From Corinectria fuckeliana (taxonomy: Eukaryota; Ascomycota; Sordariomycetes; Hypocreales; Nectriaceae), in NCBI GenBank assembly GCA_019137255.1, contig WPDH01000268.1:62001-126000 (forward strand): a stretch of 64,000 nucleotides of DNA, written 5' to 3'. The notes under the pieces are model-generated. The model saw only the letters and a program-made list of their open reading frames with translations. It made no database searches and was not told the DNA's origin. Every line of letters begins with the position of its first letter. Within the stretch, counting starts at the first letter, position 1. Both the position numbers and the translations under genes were made by a program. Positions 1 through 11,452 of this stretch are shown here, piece by piece.

Positions 1-3000
1 CCTCGCAGCGCTCGCCCGTTGCTGAGTTCTCGCCCACAAGCTTGAGGACGAAGACGCTGTGGGATCGCGAGGACCTCTCGTTAGCCTTGGTGGCCGCGAC
101 CGACCGATTGTTCTGCGCCTCCTCCAGCATCGTCTCCACACTGGATGGGCTGTTGAGTCGAACAGACTTGCAGTTCAAGATGGTCGTCTGCTTGCGTGTC
201 TCGTCGTGTCGAATCTCGAGCTTCCTTGGCCGACTTTCCGGAGTTCGCTCGTTGGGCGTCAGAAGGTCGTTGAGCTCCTCGTTGTAAACCTCCACAAAGG
301 AGCCTTCCATGGTGTATTTCCAAGACTTCTCCTTGAGTTTGGTGATGGTGTCGTAGATCATGTGAGTAGCCCGAGGGATCATCCCGTCCGGCGAGGACAT
401 GGTATGCGTCTTTCCAGAGCCGGTTTGGCCATAGCAGAAGATACACACGTTGTAGCCATCGAGGGCGCTCTGCACGAGCTGGGAAATCTCGCCAAAGATC
501 TCCTCGTTCTGGGTGCCTGGGACAAACACGCGATCAAACTCAAAGGGGTAGTTCTTCCGTGTCACGTTGCCCAGACTGCTTCTCTCCTCGGGTCCAGCAA
601 GAACAATCTCAGACGACGTCTTCTCGTCAGGGAACGACAAATTGGCCTCCTCGCCCTCGCCGTTGCCCAGCGCAGGTCGCACTCGGCACATGACTCGGAT
701 GTTGCCCTTGAGCTCCTGGTACTTGTTGAAGAGGACTCGTCGCTCCGTCTCCTCCTTGATAAGCTTCTCCTGCGCAAATTCTGCCGCCCGGAGGGCTTCT
801 TGTAGCCTGGCCTCCATGCTGGAAAACGAGTCTGACTGGGCCTTGCTGTCGGATTCTAGGAACTCAACGTGTGACTTGAGCGAGTTGATCTTGGCCTCCA
901 GCGTAGTGTTGGAGGCAGAGAGCTCAGCAATGTTCGTTTGCAGGCTGCCCTTGAGTGCTCGTTCCCTCTCGAGATCTCCTCGGAAGCCTTCCAGCTGTGA
1001 TTTAAACTCCTGGAGCTCCCGATCCTTTCGCTGGAGGGAGACGTCCATGTCTTGGTGCTCGTTGCTCATTCGGGTTCTCAACTCCTGGATCTCTCGGTCC
1101 TTCTTTTGTCGCTCGTCCTCGACCTCCTGCTGGTAATGTCGAGTGAGGCCCTCAAGGCGCTGTTCGTTCTCCCTCGTTGCCTGTTCCTTAAGATGCTCCA
1201 GTTCCCGGCTCATCTCGTCGACGGTTGATCGATGTTGTCGAGCTAGGTCGTCTACGGTCTCTCGGTGTTTTCGGTTTAGGTCATCCATCTGTCGAGTGTG
1301 ATCCCACTTTTGCTTCTCTATCTCGTGTCTCATTTGCCGTCCTTCCTCTCGTGCCCTGTCGAGGTCGTCTTTGAGGGATTCATTTCTGCTTTCGAGCTTT
1401 TCCCTGTCGGCCTCCAACTCTTTGACTGTGAAGCATGTAAGTCGGATGCCTCGAAACGAACGTTTGGGAAATAGCTACCTCGTGTCTTGGCTAGTTCAAC
1501 AGCGTCCTCGTGGCCTTTCCTCTCGATGAGGGTAGTGTTCACCATGGCCTTCAACTCCTTGAACTGCGACTCCATGTCGCCGACACGGCCATCAACATCC
1601 CAGGCTACATACGCAGTAAGGTTAGAATCTTTGTTCAAAAATAGTTTAGAAGGAGAAGGAGATTTGAGCGGGGACTTGTGTCCCTTGGCAGGAGACAGTG
1701 ACAGAGACTCCTCTAGCTGGTTAAGCTTCCGCTGCATTTGCCTATCGCTGGGCGTTTTTGGAGGGACAACCTAAGCCCCTTCAAACTCAGCTGGGCAGGC
1801 AGTTGTATCGGGCTTTCCATTTGGCTTGTCTCTGCCAGGGCGTTTGAGCGTGATGTTGGACATGTGAGAAATGACTGAAGACTGTGAAGATTGGCGGGTG
1901 GAGGGCTGGGAGATCGCTTGACTTCCATCGACCACGGTGCCACAATCCGAAAGGCTCAGTTGGTTGAATCTTGCGGTTAGAGAACTATCTCTGTGTAATG
2001 ACAATGTTGAAGTTGACTGAACTGCTCTGACTTTGGGGCGGTGGAGGGGAGCGAGAGCTTCTGCGGTGAGGCATTGACTGAGACTGGTTGTCGTACCATT
2101 ACCGGTGGGCGGCGCTTCGAATCGATCCTCGTCGCGATCACGAAGGCCGTGGGCAGTCCGAGGCCGTGGGGCCTGGCTCTTTGACCTGCCATGACCCGGT
2201 CGGCCACTTTGTCTCGAAGGGTGAGATCGTTCTGAGGGAGGGTGTCGGCCGGGGCCGACGCTCTTAGTGAAGCTGCTGGTGGAAGATGATGTGGAAGTAC
2301 TCGATAGTTGGCGTGTTGGTTGAAACGATGTGGGTTGTTTGAGCTACAAAGAGGTAACGAGTCAGTGTCGGTTCCAGCCGCATCCACGAAAAGCAAGTAC
2401 AAAGTGCGGCCCATCATTGTCGTTCAGCCTGCCTGGCATCGTCGCATGTCGCTGAGGAGGGGCCCGGGCCTGGGTCCGGGTGCTGAAGAGGAAGCGGAAG
2501 CGGTTGTCGTCGTCGCGCTGCTGGAAGCCGAAGCCGAGACGGAGGTCGTGGAGCCTCCCAAAGAGCGGTCTGACATCGCCGTACGGGTTTGTCTTGAGCA
2601 ACGCAGACGCGGAACTTATGCGGCGTAGACGAGAGCCCGACGGTGATCGGGCCTGCTCCGAGTTGATGCCGAATGATCCCATGGCGTGGCAGCGGGCGCG
2701 GAAAATACAGTTGTCTTGAACATGGAGTATAGACAAGAGAGCAACCAAACCAAGTTGCCGGTGACGGAGAAAAATTATAGAGGCGGGCGAGGAGGAGGGA
2801 CGTGTCGCCAGATGCTGGCGGCTAGTTGTGACAGGGCTGAAACTGGCTCCACGAGAGTGGGCTGATGCGGGCTGATGCCATTGCACGACGTCGAAACACA
2901 GGAAAGAACTCGCCCAAACTTACCCCCGAAATGCCTGTTAAAGTCTGGCCTTTGACTGGCAGTCGAGCAGCCGTAGCGGCAGCCGCAAGTGACGGCTTCG

Positions 3001-3404
3001 TAGGGTATTCGATCGCTCGGTCGGCGAGAGGTTTGCGCTTGGCTTCGGATTGGGCGGCTATTGAAGAAGCGGTGAGCAGGAGCAACTCGCTGGCACGATG
3101 CGGGACCTAGACAGAAGGGGAGCGAAGGGCAAAAGGCGTAACAGTAGCGTACCTGGCTGAGGGTGCTCGCGCTTGAGGCTCTTCGACGTCAGCGCGGGGA
3201 CTGAGGACTGGGCGCGAGCGTTGTGTTGCGACTCGCTCCATTCCGTGAGGTGTGCCCCTATATGCGACGACGGCGCGGGCAGCCGGCTCCCAATCTTGGA
3301 GGCTCGGAACGTCTTGAGCAGCAAAAGGATGTCAGCTGAAATCCGCCCATCGCGAACCGCCCCTCGCGGCGTCTTACCTGGTTCTCTGAGGTCGTGGTCT
3401 CCAT
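1..3404 (-). CDS. klpA: Kinesin-14 motor (KlpA/Kar3 type), 3' end cut by window edge
   Basis: Minus-end-directed microtubule motor used in spindle assembly. The reading order is a basic low-complexity tail, a long coiled coil (roughly 1400 down to 740), the neck ELKGNIRVMCRVRP, then the motor core with P-loop GQTGSGKTHT (about 403-432) and switch I NERSSRSH. Switch II and the end of the motor lie beyond base 1. A C-terminal motor after a coiled coil defines kinesin-14. My exon model on this strand: 3404-3378 (METTTSENQ), 3312-3153, 3057-2924, 2343-1479 and 1425-1. The intron at 1426-1478 is clear. The 5' exons fit the KlpA tail (SLKREH, AKRKPLADRA, TLTGISG) but need a 580-nt intron. An in-frame TAG at 1771-1773 interrupts the tail just before VVPPKTPSDRQ. 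It could be an unrecognised intron, sequence error or a real lesion. The motor identification is certain; the 5' structure is not. Confidence 0.9.
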
Positions 3405-4179
3405 GGCGAGGACGTTGCAGTTGCGTACGCGTGGCATAAACACAGGAACAATGAACGGGAAGAATAAGGAGCACCGCTCCACCTCGACAACTCGTGCTGG
3501 TAGAAGGCGTGGTGAAAGGTCGCGGCGGGAGAGGCACGCAACGTCTTCCTCGACACGGGCCTGAGCAACTGTTATTTTGGGCGTCGGGTTGGTTGGATGC
3601 GGAGCCTGGCTAGCCCCGAGACAGGCCAGGCAAGTCGGTAGCTGAGATTGGCGATGCCCGGCGGTTGTTTATCGGGGAGGTCCACATGGTTGCCGGGGCA
3701 ATTGATGTGGCGGGTGAAGCTGACTCTGGCGTGGCTGTGGCATGTGGCTGGTGACGAACCCATCTTACTAGTAGGCTGAGTCAGCTTTCAAGTCGCTGCT
3801 GTCAGAAACGGCAATGTCAACGTGGGGGCTGCCTGTTGGACTGTTCCCGTCATTGCGCGCGCACTCGCCCCGGGCCCTGCATCCACAGTTCCACACCTTC
3901 ACATTCACATTCACATGCTATCGACAAAACCTCCGAAGTCCATGGTATGACATTCTGCACTGCGCAAATACGCTCTCACGTCGCTAGCTATCTCTCGTCC
4001 CTGTCTTCCTCGCCGGCACTTCCGTTGGCCTCTCTCGTCTCCCATGTCTCGGTAACTTAAAGCCTGCGCCCTAGCTCTCTCTTTCTCTCTCTCTCTCCGC
4101 CACCTCGTTACGAAGTACTCTCTGCCACTCCTACAGCTCCCACTTCGACACTCCCTGCTTGCGCCCGCTTCCGTCCACC
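3405..4179. promoter_or_regulatory. Shared divergent upstream region, kinesin-14 and acyltransferase
   Basis: This 775-nt gap separates two divergently read genes and should carry both promoters. No convincing reading frame is seen. A nearly pure CT tract at 4074-4099 lies about 80 nt before the acyltransferase start; pyrimidine tracts of this kind often precede transcription starts in filamentous fungi. Nothing else is recognised. Confidence 0.5.
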
Positions 4180-5214
4180 ATGGAAAAGTACAGCCAGTTC
4201 CGCGATAGAGGTACCGCATGCTTGCTCTCCGCTCCGTTCGCACTGCGCTGACCTTGTCCTTCTCCCGCAGCCACGGGCATCGCGCCCTTCCTCCCCGTCG
4301 CAACGCCCCTCTCCATCGTTTCAACCCTCACCCACGGCCTCATCTTCCTCTTCCGCCTGCCGTTCTTTCTCACATATGCCCTGGGATACTTCCTGTTCTT
4401 CCACTTCCTGCCTCTGCCCGTCATCTTCCGCAAGGTGGCCCTCTGGGGCATGATGGCCATCCCGGGCATATGGTGGGTTGACCTCCAGCTGGACGGTGTC
4501 AAGCGCGGCACCCTGGCCAACCAACCCCGCGAGCGCGTCCCGCACCCGGGCTCCGTCATCGCCGTCAACTTCACGAGTCCCATCGATGCCGTCTACCTGG
4601 CCGCCATCTTCGATCCCATCTTCACCATCTCGTACCCCGAGACCCGCCAGGTCCAGCGCATTGGCCTCCTGAGCGCCGTCGTCATGGCCCTTTCGCCAGT
4701 GCGCATCGCCCCCCCGCGCAATGCTAGACTCGTCGAGGTCAAGGACCTGCTTGCTGAAAATCCGAACCGTGTTATCGCCGTCTTCCCCGAGTGCGGCACC
4801 ACGAACGGCAAGGCCATTCTGCCCTTCAGCCCTAGCGTCCTCCAATGTCCGCCAGACGTCCACGTGTTCCCGGTTAGCATCCGATATACACCTCCCGACG
4901 TCACCACTCCCGTCCCCGGCAGGTGGCTCACTTTCTTCTGGAACTTGCTATCCCGACCCACGACCTGTATCCGCGTCCGTATCGCAGAGGGCATGATGAA
5001 CTCCTCCGCCGCGCTGACCAATGGGGTTTCAACGAACGACCACTCCGAGCTCAGATACCGCAATGACACCGGCGCTACGGTTTCGGGAGACGAGCAGAGG
5101 GTCCTGGATCGTATAGGCGAGGCCTTGGCTAGGCTCGGCCGGGTCAAACGGGTTGGGCTCACGATGAAGGATAAGGCCACCTTCGTGGACGCCCTCCGAG
5201 GAAAGAAGGTGTGA
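4180..5214 (+). CDS. PlsC-type lysophospholipid acyltransferase, Vps66/Loa1-like
   Basis: Probable membrane-bound acyltransferase of the family containing yeast Vps66 (Loa1), which acylates lysophosphatidic acid in the ER and at lipid droplets. Exons are 4180-4210 and 4271-5214 (324 aa before the stop); the intron is gtaccg...ctgac...cgcag. The start is chosen because MEKYSQFRDRGTGIAPF spans the intron in frame and matches the conserved N-terminus of this fungal family. A hydrophobic hairpin (about residues 25-75, with FFLTYALGYFLFFHFLPLP) is followed by the acyltransferase core, including VIAVFPECGTTNGKAILPF, the counterpart of the PEGT substrate motif. The NHxxxxD box of PlsC proteins is degenerate here (VNFTSPIDAVYL keeps spacing and D), as in other members of this subgroup as I recall it. 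The C-terminal half is soluble. The acyl substrate is inferred from the family only. Confidence 0.82.
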
Positions 5215-5681
5215 TCGACGCCAGGCTCAGCCAGCTCGGCGATAGAAACCTCCTTTCATTTGCTTGTGTTCGCGACGGTCGTTTTTTAGATTGTGCTCTA
5301 GGATGAGAGTGTCACACTCGTTTCCCCGGGGCTGGATTGGGATTTGCATTGCTAGGAGTCATTATGAGGTTGACTTTTTGTAGCTGAGATGGCCATGACC
5401 GCTCGTGGATCATCGACTGGTATTTATACGATACCGTTTCGTTTTCAAGTCTCGAGTTTCGAGTACTCGCCAAACTTATTGTTTAAGTATGTACTCATTT
5501 TAGCTGGTACGTGGTATGAACAGGCGTGTAGCACGGTGGAATTCACATGCAACAATTCATGACGCAGTGGCACTCAAATGTTCCAACGCAGAAAAAATGA
5601 GCCATATATTCAAAATCGCCTTTTCCGAACCCGGTTAAAATACTAGAAATAGTTACAGTCAAGGAAACGGACGTGCGCCCT
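5215..5681. other. Convergent 3' intergenic region
   Basis: This stretch of 467 nt lies between the stops of the acyltransferase (+) and the dihydroxyacid dehydratase (-). It is somewhat AT-rich and presumably holds both 3' untranslated regions. No gene, RNA or repeat is seen. Confidence 0.5.
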
Positions 5682-7614
5682 TTATAAGGCACCGTCGGTG
5701 ACACAGCCGTGACTGGCGTTGCTCACGAGAGCGGCATACTTCTTCAGCGTACCCCTGGTGTAACGAGGGATAGGGGGTGTCCAGGCTTTTCGGCGGCGGG
5801 CCACCTCCTCGTCAGGGACCATAAGGTCGATGATGGCCTTCTCAGCATCGATAATGATCCTGTCTCCATCCTCAACAAGCGCGATGGGGCCACCCTCCAT
5901 AGCCTCAGGGACGACGTGACCAATGATGAAGCCGTGAGAACCACCAGAAAATCGTCCGTCAGTAAGGAGAGCGACGTCCTTACCAAGGCCGGCGCCCATG
6001 ATGGCGGAGGAAGGCTTAAGCATCTCGGGCATGCCGGGGCCACCCTTGGGACCGTCGTATCGGATAATGACGACTGTCTTCTCGCCCTTCTTGATCTCGC
6101 CGGCCTCGAGGCTGGCAATGAAATCGTTCTCGGCATTGAAGACGCGCGCTTTGCCCTCGAATCGCAGACCCTCCTTGCCGGTAATCTTGCCGACACTGCC
6201 GCCGGGAGCAAGGGATCCGCGCATGATCTGGATGTGGCCAGTAGCCTTGATAGGGTTGCTGAATGGCCGGATGATGGTCTGGTCTTCGGGGAAGCCAGGC
6301 GCATTCTCGACGTTCTCCTTCATGGTCTTGCCGGTGACAGTGATGCCAGAGCCGTCAATGAGACCCTCCTTGAGAAGGAATCTGAGGAGAGCAGGGGTAC
6401 CACCAATCTGGTGCATATCGGCCATGACCCACTTGCCGGAAGGCTTCAAGTCGGCAAGGAAGGGAGTGCGGTCAGACACCTTCTGGAAATCCTCGATGTC
6501 GAGCTTGATACCGACGGAGTGGGCAATGGCGATAAGGTGAAGGACGGCGTTGGTGCTGCCGCCGAGGATGGTGGTGACAATCATGGCGTTCTCGAAGGCC
6601 TGGCGAGTCATGATGTCGCGGGGGCGGATATCCTCCTTGAGAATATTCCGGATGGCAGCACCGACGCTCTCACACTCGGCGATCTTTGAAGGGTCCTCGG
6701 CGGGGCTGCTACTGCTACCAGGGAGGGTCAGACCCAGGGTCTCGATGGCCGTAGCCATGGTGTTGGCCGTGTACATGCCGCCGCAAGCACCACCTCCGGG
6801 GCAAGCATGTCGGATGATGTCGAAGCGCTCCTCCTCGGTGATCTCGCCCGTGATGTACTGGCCGTAGGCCTGGAAAGCAGAGACAATGTCAATGGACTCA
6901 CCGGCCTTGGTGCAGCCGGGCTTGATGGTGCCACCGTAGACCATGATGCTGGGTCGGTTCACACGGCCCATGGCAATGGCCACACCCGGCATGTTCTTGT
7001 CGCAACCGGGCAAGCTGATGTTACCATCGTACCATTGGCCGTTCATGACAGTCTCGATACTGTCGGCGATGATCTCTCTGCTCTGGAGGGAGTATCGCAT
7101 ACCGGTGGTACCCATGGAGATGCCATCACTGACGCCAATGGTGTTGAAGCGGTAAGGGATGAGGCCGGCCTTGGCAACGGAATCCTTGACAACCTTGGAG
7201 AGGTCCATCAAGTGCATGTTGCAGGGGTTGCCCTCGTACCAGACCGACGAGATACCGACCTGAGCCTTGTTCATGTCGGACTCGCTCAGGCCGGTGGCAT
7301 AGAGCATGGCCTGGGAGGCGCCCTGGGACTTGGGCTGGGTGATGTTTGCCGAGATCTTGTTGAGGTTGTCATCGTTGGCACGAATGGCCGTGGTGGAGAG
7401 AAGGCGACTGTGGGGAGACGAGGAGGTTAGTAAGGGAATCGTTGTGCATGCATTGCGACGGTTGTAGACGGCGAGGACCATGCACAGAAGAAGAAATAAG
7501 AAAGAAAAAAAAAATCAATAAGAAGACATACGCATGACTCCTCGCGGGGGAGAGACTGGCAGTGCCTAGAGCTCCGAGAGCTCTTGACCGCAGATGCAGT
7601 GACCTGGCGAGCAT
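5682..7614 (-). CDS. ILV3: Dihydroxyacid dehydratase, mitochondrial
   Basis: Fe-S enzyme that dehydrates 2,3-dihydroxy acids to 2-keto acids, the third step shared by valine and isoleucine synthesis in the mitochondrial matrix. Exons are 7614-7532 and 7407-5682, giving 602 aa. The intron (7408-7531, 124 nt, GTATGT...CACAG) must be removed: without it the frame starts at an internal codon and loses the presequence MLARSLHLRSRALGALG, a basic amphipathic mitochondrial signal. IlvD/Edd-family landmarks are present: the cluster cysteines in GNPCNMH (about residue 90), LPGCDKNMPG (about 163) and CPGGGACGGMYTANTMA (about 236), and GRFSGGSHGFIIGHVVPEA near the C-terminus. The length and the C-terminal CVTDGAL are normal for fungal Ilv3. 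The gene has the usual paralogue problem of fungi (two to four DHAD-like genes), but the full leader and motifs favour the main biosynthetic enzyme. Confidence 0.95.
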
Positions 7615-8591
7615 GGTGACGGTGTGCGTGTGGTGAGGATGGAGGGGAGGTATGACGACAGGGAGAAAGACGCAACCCCGGATCAAAGTCAATTGAAGCT
7701 GCGAGAGGGATTCAAGTCGCTACAGAAGAGTCGCCTCGTGACCAGGTGCCCGGTGGTCGACGTGCGAACGCTGTTGTACACGTCCGGTGACTCTTTAGGC
7801 GGAGGGTTGAAGCGGTAAAATTGGTTCGGTGCCTGCAGCGAGCGATGTCGGCTGACGTTTTGACAAAATTTCCCACTTTCCCTGTGATATTCCCTGTGAC
7901 CAGAGTTGCACCTCTCCGCTGACAGCTCCCCGCATGACAATCAGGCGCCCTTGATTGGTCAGAGCGTGGGGTCATAGTGCAGAAGCCGCCGAGCGCTGAC
8001 CGGAAATAAGCAGCGGTCAGCTACGGATACTGCCTGAATCTGTTCTCTAATTGGTTTTTACTAACATGATACTCTCATATCAAATTCCATACTACTCCAT
8101 GTGAGTCAGAGAGATAGAGGGGAGAAATAGAGGGGAGAAGTTCTGCGATGCTGTGTTGGCTCAGTAAGTAGCTGCGTTGTGGCGGTCTCTTAACAGTGTC
8201 TCCACTATCATCCATAAATTAATCACTGGAATTGGTGTCTCGACAGCACGTAGTCTACAACTTCCAACCAAATCAATCCTCTTTAAACTCGAATAGCCCT
8301 TTATATGTTTGCTTAGCTTATTCGAAAGAAAAAATCCCTTCATCATATCCATTTTTGTGGTACCTTACATAGTTTGCTAAATGAGTTTAAGTCTCCTCCC
8401 CTCCTGACGTGCTAGAGTTATGACAGAAACGCTGTAAGCACTAAAACTGCATTTATCTAAGTATGGTCTAATACTCTCCTTCTTTCTATGTGAAACCCGA
8501 GACCCTCCTATAACCTGGCTGCTCAAGCAACCCTGGTGCTATTAGTCTCCTCTAACTGCCCGCCCTATGTAATTCATGCTCCGGCATCGAC
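7615..8591. other. Intergenic region with AT-rich block
   Basis: The first 400 nt should be the promoter of the dehydratase gene. From about 8020 to 8590 the base composition drops to clearly AT-rich DNA full of stops in all frames, unlike the flanks. This could be a mutated transposon relic (repeat-induced point mutation gives such DNA), but no terminal repeats or coding remnants were found. Confidence 0.35.
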
Positions 8592-9410
8592 TTAGTGTAA
8601 TGAAGCCGACGCCCGTCGTTCAAGCGCATCTAAGCTCTGCTTGATCGTTCTCGTGACTCCCGGAATGCGCTCAAACGCAAAAATGTCGAAATGATGGCCC
8701 TCGATGTCTGACACCTCGGTGAACATGCCCTCCTCATACTTATCCCACCCCAAGCTCCTGTCGAGACGGTGCGCATCCACCGGACTAACCCCCTCACCCT
8801 CCATGGGTACATACGTCTTCGCACGCAGCAGCGCCGTCGGTGGCCGTTGCCCGGCCAGTCTGCCCTCCCAGACCGGGACATCCCACGTCTTGACCATCCG
8901 CCGTGCCTCCGTCATGGCACGCTGCGAAAGGATCTGGTTCTTCGACTTGCCCTCCTCGGAGTTGTTTGGCGCGGCGATAAGTGGTCCATTCGGGGCCCGA
9001 ATGGGGTACACGCTGTCAATCATGAGGATTCCGATGACCCTCACGCTGTAATCCTCTGCCAGCTGCCGCGCGACCTCGAGACTCAATATCCCGCCGAAGC
9101 TCCACCCGCCCAGGAGGATTTCCACGCCGCCGTCCGGGTTGTGCTTGGTGGGAAAGTCGGGCTCAGCGATGGCTGCTTTGATGAACCCGACGTACAGGCT
9201 GCCCATCTGGGATACGCCGCCCTCGAACACAGCGCCGTTGCGGAAATGCGGGTTGTGGATGCCGTACACCGGCCGCGAGAGAGGGTCCAGGCAGTGGTAG
9301 GAGAAGGTCGTGCCGCCGCCATCGTGAATGAGGAAAACGGGTACGGCGTGGCTCTTCGCGTTTGGTCGCAGCCAGTCTTCCGGCTGGATGAGCTCCGGAT
9401 TCGTCTCCAT
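8592..9410 (-). CDS. Stand-alone thioesterase (alpha/beta hydrolase)
   Basis: A 272-aa single-exon protein with the thioesterase fold found as the last domain of polyketide and non-ribosomal peptide synthetases and as free type II thioesterases. Visible features are an N-terminal strand and oxyanion turn VPVFLIHDGGGTTFSYH (about residues 25-40), the substrate-pocket signature SRPVYGIHNPHF, the nucleophile elbow LLGGWSFGG (Ser about residue 105), LMIDSVYP after the next strand, and the catalytic His in EGHHFDIF near the C-terminus. There is no carrier-protein domain, signal peptide or membrane segment. No synthase lies in this window, so it may be an editing or hydrolytic enzyme acting on a synthase elsewhere, or a free metabolic hydrolase. 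Specific substrate unknown. Confidence 0.8.
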   Translation of the reverse strand: METNPELIQPEDWLRPNAKSHAVPVFLIHDGGGTTFSYHCLDPLSRPVYGIHNPHFRNGAVFEGGVSQMGSLYVGFIKAAIAEPDFPTKHNPDGGVEILLGGWSFGGILSLEVARQLAEDYSVRVIGILMIDSVYPIRAPNGPLIAAPNNSEEGKSKNQILSQRAMTEARRMVKTWDVPVWEGRLAGQRPPTALLRAKTYVPMEGEGVSPVDAHRLDRSLGWDKYEEGMFTEVSDIEGHHFDIFAFERIPGVTRTIKQSLDALERRASASLH

Positions 9411-9883
9411 GGTTTATTAGGACGCCGAGTTGGACGCTGGGTGAATTGCGCTTGGTGGGATGAGGTGGCGCAATTTGTCCGAGACTGTCACAAGCAGCTG
9501 CCCAGGAACACGACGTCTGACAGTTTCAGGGCTGAGCTCTGGTCGTCGCTGACGTCCGGTACTGATGATTCACTGCTGGAATACTCCGTTTTTGGCGAGA
9601 CCGTGTCTTTCATAGAGTTGAGAGAGCGCCAAGTACCCATGGTAAGGAGGTGAGGCGTAAATCCCGCCCAAAATCAACAGCCCGCTCGGCCTGCCAATCG
9701 GACCATCCCCAACAGTCGGTACCCGACATGTTCCACCTGGGCCGTCACATTCGGAGGTCGACCGGGGTTCATCGGCGACTATGTCGGTGCTGTGGAGACG
9801 TCGCCGTCGCCGAGGGCACGTAAGTATTTGTAGACGACAGTCAAGATATGAGAATGAGCAGAGTTGGTATTGTGTTTATTTCC
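9411..9883. other. Intergenic region upstream of the thioesterase gene
   Basis: This 473-nt gap holds the thioesterase promoter and the 5' flank of the 3' end of the next minus-strand gene. No gene or repeat is seen. Confidence 0.4.
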
Positions 9884-11209
9884 TCATACTTCGTCTTCGC
9901 CTCGGCGTCTCATCTGAGCCTGGTATCCCTGCAGCCGCCACAGGAGTAGATGCAACTTCCGCATGCTCTCGCTCCTCCAGAGCTTCAGCACTAGAAGTTT
10001 GCTATCCCGAAACATTTCCGACGAGTCCCGTAGCCTTTGGACTTCTTCTTCTCCAACTAGCCAGGTCAAGTTGTGCACTGGCAGTTTGCCCCAGTAGTTG
10101 ACTCCCTCTAGGTCCAGCGTCGCAAACGAGTCTACCACGGGATCGACCCTGTCCGACAGCCAAAGCACGCATCCAGCCTTCTTCATGTCCTTTATCTCGT
10201 CCCAGCTGGCGACCGACTCTATAAATCTAAAGTTTGGACTGGGGCTACGGTTCGCACGATAGATGAGACCATCCACTGCGGTTCGACGCTGATGGCTTAG
10301 GAGGAAGTCGGCCATATCGGATCGCCAGATAGTAGTGCCAAAGTTGACATCAGATACAGCCATGCCGTTACGGAGCGCGAGAAGTCGGTTCACGAAGGTC
10401 CGATTTGGCTTTTTCTTGCTACCCTCCGGTCTTCCACCTATGGCCTCAACAACCGCCATCCGGGAGAGACAATAGCTCGTCAAAGGCGCTTGCCTGCGCC
10501 TCTCCCCCTTGGTTGGTTTGTTGTTTGTATCGTTTGGTGTTGCGGTAGGTACGTCGGTCGCTGGGGCATTGGGTTCGTTTGCCTTTTCGTTCGATACGCT
10601 GGCCAGATTCAGCTCGGCGCTGTCACCATCCTCCGTCTTGAGCTCCGTTTGACCCGTAGGTGACCACGGCCCGGGTGTGTATACTGGAACAACGGAATCG
10701 AAGGCAAAGGGACCCGGGGACCACCAGGCCTCTTCCTTTTTCTCGGGATGATGGACGAGTTCCAAGTCCTGAAGGAAGTATCTCGGCAGGTAGGAGTCCG
10801 TGATGGAGCACTTTCGCAGCGGCGTCATCATCGCTTGCGCTGTGAGGTGAGTTAGTAAAGCCACTGGAAATGTGGTTCTTGTTGGTGCCCTACCGAATGG
10901 GTTATTAGACAACTTCTTGCGGAACTGGCCCGAGATCTTGCCGGGGTCGCTTTTCGTCTGCTTGCGCCTGGCCTTCATCCAGGCAGGGTCCATAATGGGC
11001 GAGATGGGGAGTACCCCAGCGGCCGTGGCGATCGTTTTTGCATCGGGATCGATCCGAAGGGGATTGCCGTCAACATCGTGGCCAAGCTGTGACTCCACCT
11101 GCTGGATGAGGGCTTCCTTGGTGAGGGCGGATTTATCGTAGGAGCCCCATCTTCGTGGTTGGACGGCGACTCGAAGACGGCCCAAGCAGACCGCAGTGCA
11201 TCGCTTCAT
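9884..11209 (-). CDS. Conserved-looking protein of unknown function, probably mitochondrial
   Basis: Exons are 11209-10894 and 10839-9884 (423 aa). The 54-nt intron (10840-10893) keeps the frame open if unspliced, but has a GTAGGG donor, a perfect TTACTAAC branch site and a CACAG acceptor, so I take it as real. The N-terminus MKRCTAVCLGRLRVAVQPRRW is basic with no acidic residue, as in mitochondrial targeting sequences. The middle is a low-complexity linker rich in Thr, Asn and Pro (about residues 195-240). The C-terminal part is more ordered, with a predicted basic helix LLLWRLQGYQAQMRRR at the very end. I do not recognise the family. The phrase SDMADFLLSHQRR and the run CVLWLSDRVDPVVDSF look like a folded domain. 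It is divergently placed 243 nt from clpP, another mitochondrial gene, which may share its promoter. Confidence 0.7.
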   Translation of the reverse strand: MKRCTAVCLGRLRVAVQPRRWGSYDKSALTKEALIQQVESQLGHDVDGNPLRIDPDAKTIATAAGVLPISPIMDPAWMKARRKQTKSDPGKISGQFRKKLSNNPFGRAPTRTTFPVALLTHLTAQAMMTPLRKCSITDSYLPRYFLQDLELVHHPEKKEEAWWSPGPFAFDSVVPVYTPGPWSPTGQTELKTEDGDSAELNLASVSNEKANEPNAPATDVPTATPNDTNNKPTKGERRRQAPLTSYCLSRMAVVEAIGGRPEGSKKKPNRTFVNRLLALRNGMAVSDVNFGTTIWRSDMADFLLSHQRRTAVDGLIYRANRSPSPNFRFIESVASWDEIKDMKKAGCVLWLSDRVDPVVDSFATLDLEGVNYWGKLPVHNLTWLVGEEEVQRLRDSSEMFRDSKLLVLKLWRSESMRKLHLLLWRLQGYQAQMRRRGEDEV

Positions 11210-11452
11210 CGCCTATGGAGCAGAGACAGCCAATTCATCGTCCAGGGGGTGGATTGGCGTGCTGTCGGCGTGGTTCGCTGTGTTGCGGCCGGAATTTGCA
11301 GCGCTTGGATCTAGATGAAGCTTAGAAATTCTGGAGCGACACGCGCCGAGCTAGCTCCCGACCCCCGAGTGGAACAAGCAAGCTCCCCCACCCTTTCCGG
11401 TCGCATCACCTTGATCCATCTCTGCTTCAACACCACATTCCGCCACCAAACA

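Noticed and set aside
5709..6689. Open frame of 326 codons antisense to the dehydratase gene
   Set aside because: It is a shadow of GC-biased third positions in ILV3; the sense frame has all family motifs and the antisense one has none.
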